DNA from: Chromera velia
Lineage: Eukaryota; Sar; Chromeraceae
Length of the DNA stretch: 20,447 nucleotides
Assembly: GCA_018398765.1 (NCBI GenBank)
Contig: JAHBMJ010002274.1
Coordinates: forward strand, 1-20,447
Direction: 5' to 3'
Shown here: piece after piece, positions 19,886-20,447 of the stretch
Position numbering within the stretch: the stretch's first letter is position 1
Layout of the letters: each line of letters begins with the position of its first letter
Notes under the pieces: model-generated
Database searches by the model: none
What the model was told of the DNA's origin: nothing
The model's input: the letters and a program-made list of their open reading frames with translations, nothing else
Made by a program: the position numbers and the translations under genes

Positions 19886-20447
19886 TTCACAGGTTTTCTT
19901 ATTCTTTCACATCTAAGCCTATGACAGTCAATGCATGTGTATTCCCGTATTACAGTCCCGTGTAAAGTTCATTTCACTTAAGTTTAATTTCCCTTAGTTT
20001 TTTTTTTTTTTTAATTAAATGTTTTTTAAACATAATAAAATATAAAGGTTTATCTTAATTTGTTTATATTATACAGTACGGTTAGGAGTAACGAAAGTAA
20101 GATGGTTACTAGGCGGCCGCTAGGCCGCCCGGTTACCAATTTTGTGGTTACGGTAGTAGTGTTCCAATGGTAGTGGTAGTAGCTAAAAACAGGCAGATTT
20201 TGCCATATTCTGAGTCAAACTTGACCTACAAAACCAATTTTAGACCAGTAAAAATCATATTTTTGGCATTCATTAAAAGTTCATTCTAGTAAAGTTCAAT
20301 GTTCATCAGTTTATGACTGAACTCAGTGAACTTTAAGTCTCTAACTAGTATATATCACTATATGTATAATATATATTATTTGAATATGATCATTTCAGCG
20401 CTTTAAACTGCTAATAACTTAAGTGGTCAGGCTTTAAAATAGGTTTA
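19886..20447. other. AT-rich 3' flank of the ABC transporter
   Basis: No open frame of interest is present. After about 19970 the sequence becomes strongly AT-rich, with a T run at about 19999-20012 and AATAAA at 20034-20039, roughly 150 bases past the stop and possibly a polyadenylation signal. A GC-rich hairpin lies at 20112-20129, and the rest to the window end shows nothing recognisable. Confidence 0.55.
20112..20129. repeat. GC-rich inverted repeat in AT-rich flank
   Basis: GGCGGCC and GGCCGCC flank the four bases GCTA, making a perfect 7-bp stem. Short direct repeats of GGTTAC lie on both sides. It stands out because the surrounding several hundred bases are AT-rich. Confidence 0.65.

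Overview
This looks like nuclear DNA of an intron-rich unicellular eukaryote. Two of the three genes are split into many short exons (16 and 24 by my reconstruction). Nearly all intron 3' ends are TGCAG, and many intron 5' ends are GTC rather than the usual GTA or GTG. Introns are rich in tetranucleotide and dinucleotide microsatellites. An alveolate alga, perhaps a chromerid such as Chromera, would fit; this is inference from style, and no sequence here is a species marker.

Layout. 1-639: 3' flank of the first gene, no gene seen. 640-7543 (minus): a NIMA-related (NEK-like) Ser/Thr protein kinase of about 628 residues, with an N-terminal kinase domain and a long tail ending in a Glu run. 7544-8108: a divergent intergenic region, probably the shared promoter area, with a 17-bp GC-rich direct repeat on either side of a TA run. 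8109-9100 (plus): an intronless short-chain dehydrogenase/reductase whose frame is broken once, near 8652-8663. 9101-10239: an intergenic region with an AT-rich core and small repeats before the next start. 10240-19885 (plus): an ABCB-type half transporter (six-helix membrane domain, then one complete ATPase domain) of about 897 residues with an apparent N-terminal signal sequence. 19886-20447: AT-rich 3' flank with a GC-rich hairpin.

Both multi-exon models were built by hand. Conserved kinase or ABC motifs fix the frame of most exons, GT...AG boundaries were then chosen, and codon phase was checked at every junction. Each total is a whole number of codons with one terminal stop. The least certain parts are ABC exons 2-4, 7 and 8, the ABC exon 12 donor, and the kinase tail exons.

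The three genes have no obvious pathway link. I see no mobile element with recognisable proteins, no RNA gene, no CRISPR array and no operon. The most interesting signals concern gene architecture: a phase-neutral 102-bp 'intron' made of a 39-bp tandem repeat that stays open in frame, 5' splice sites embedded in GTCA microsatellites, C at intron position +3, and 20-nt microexons.
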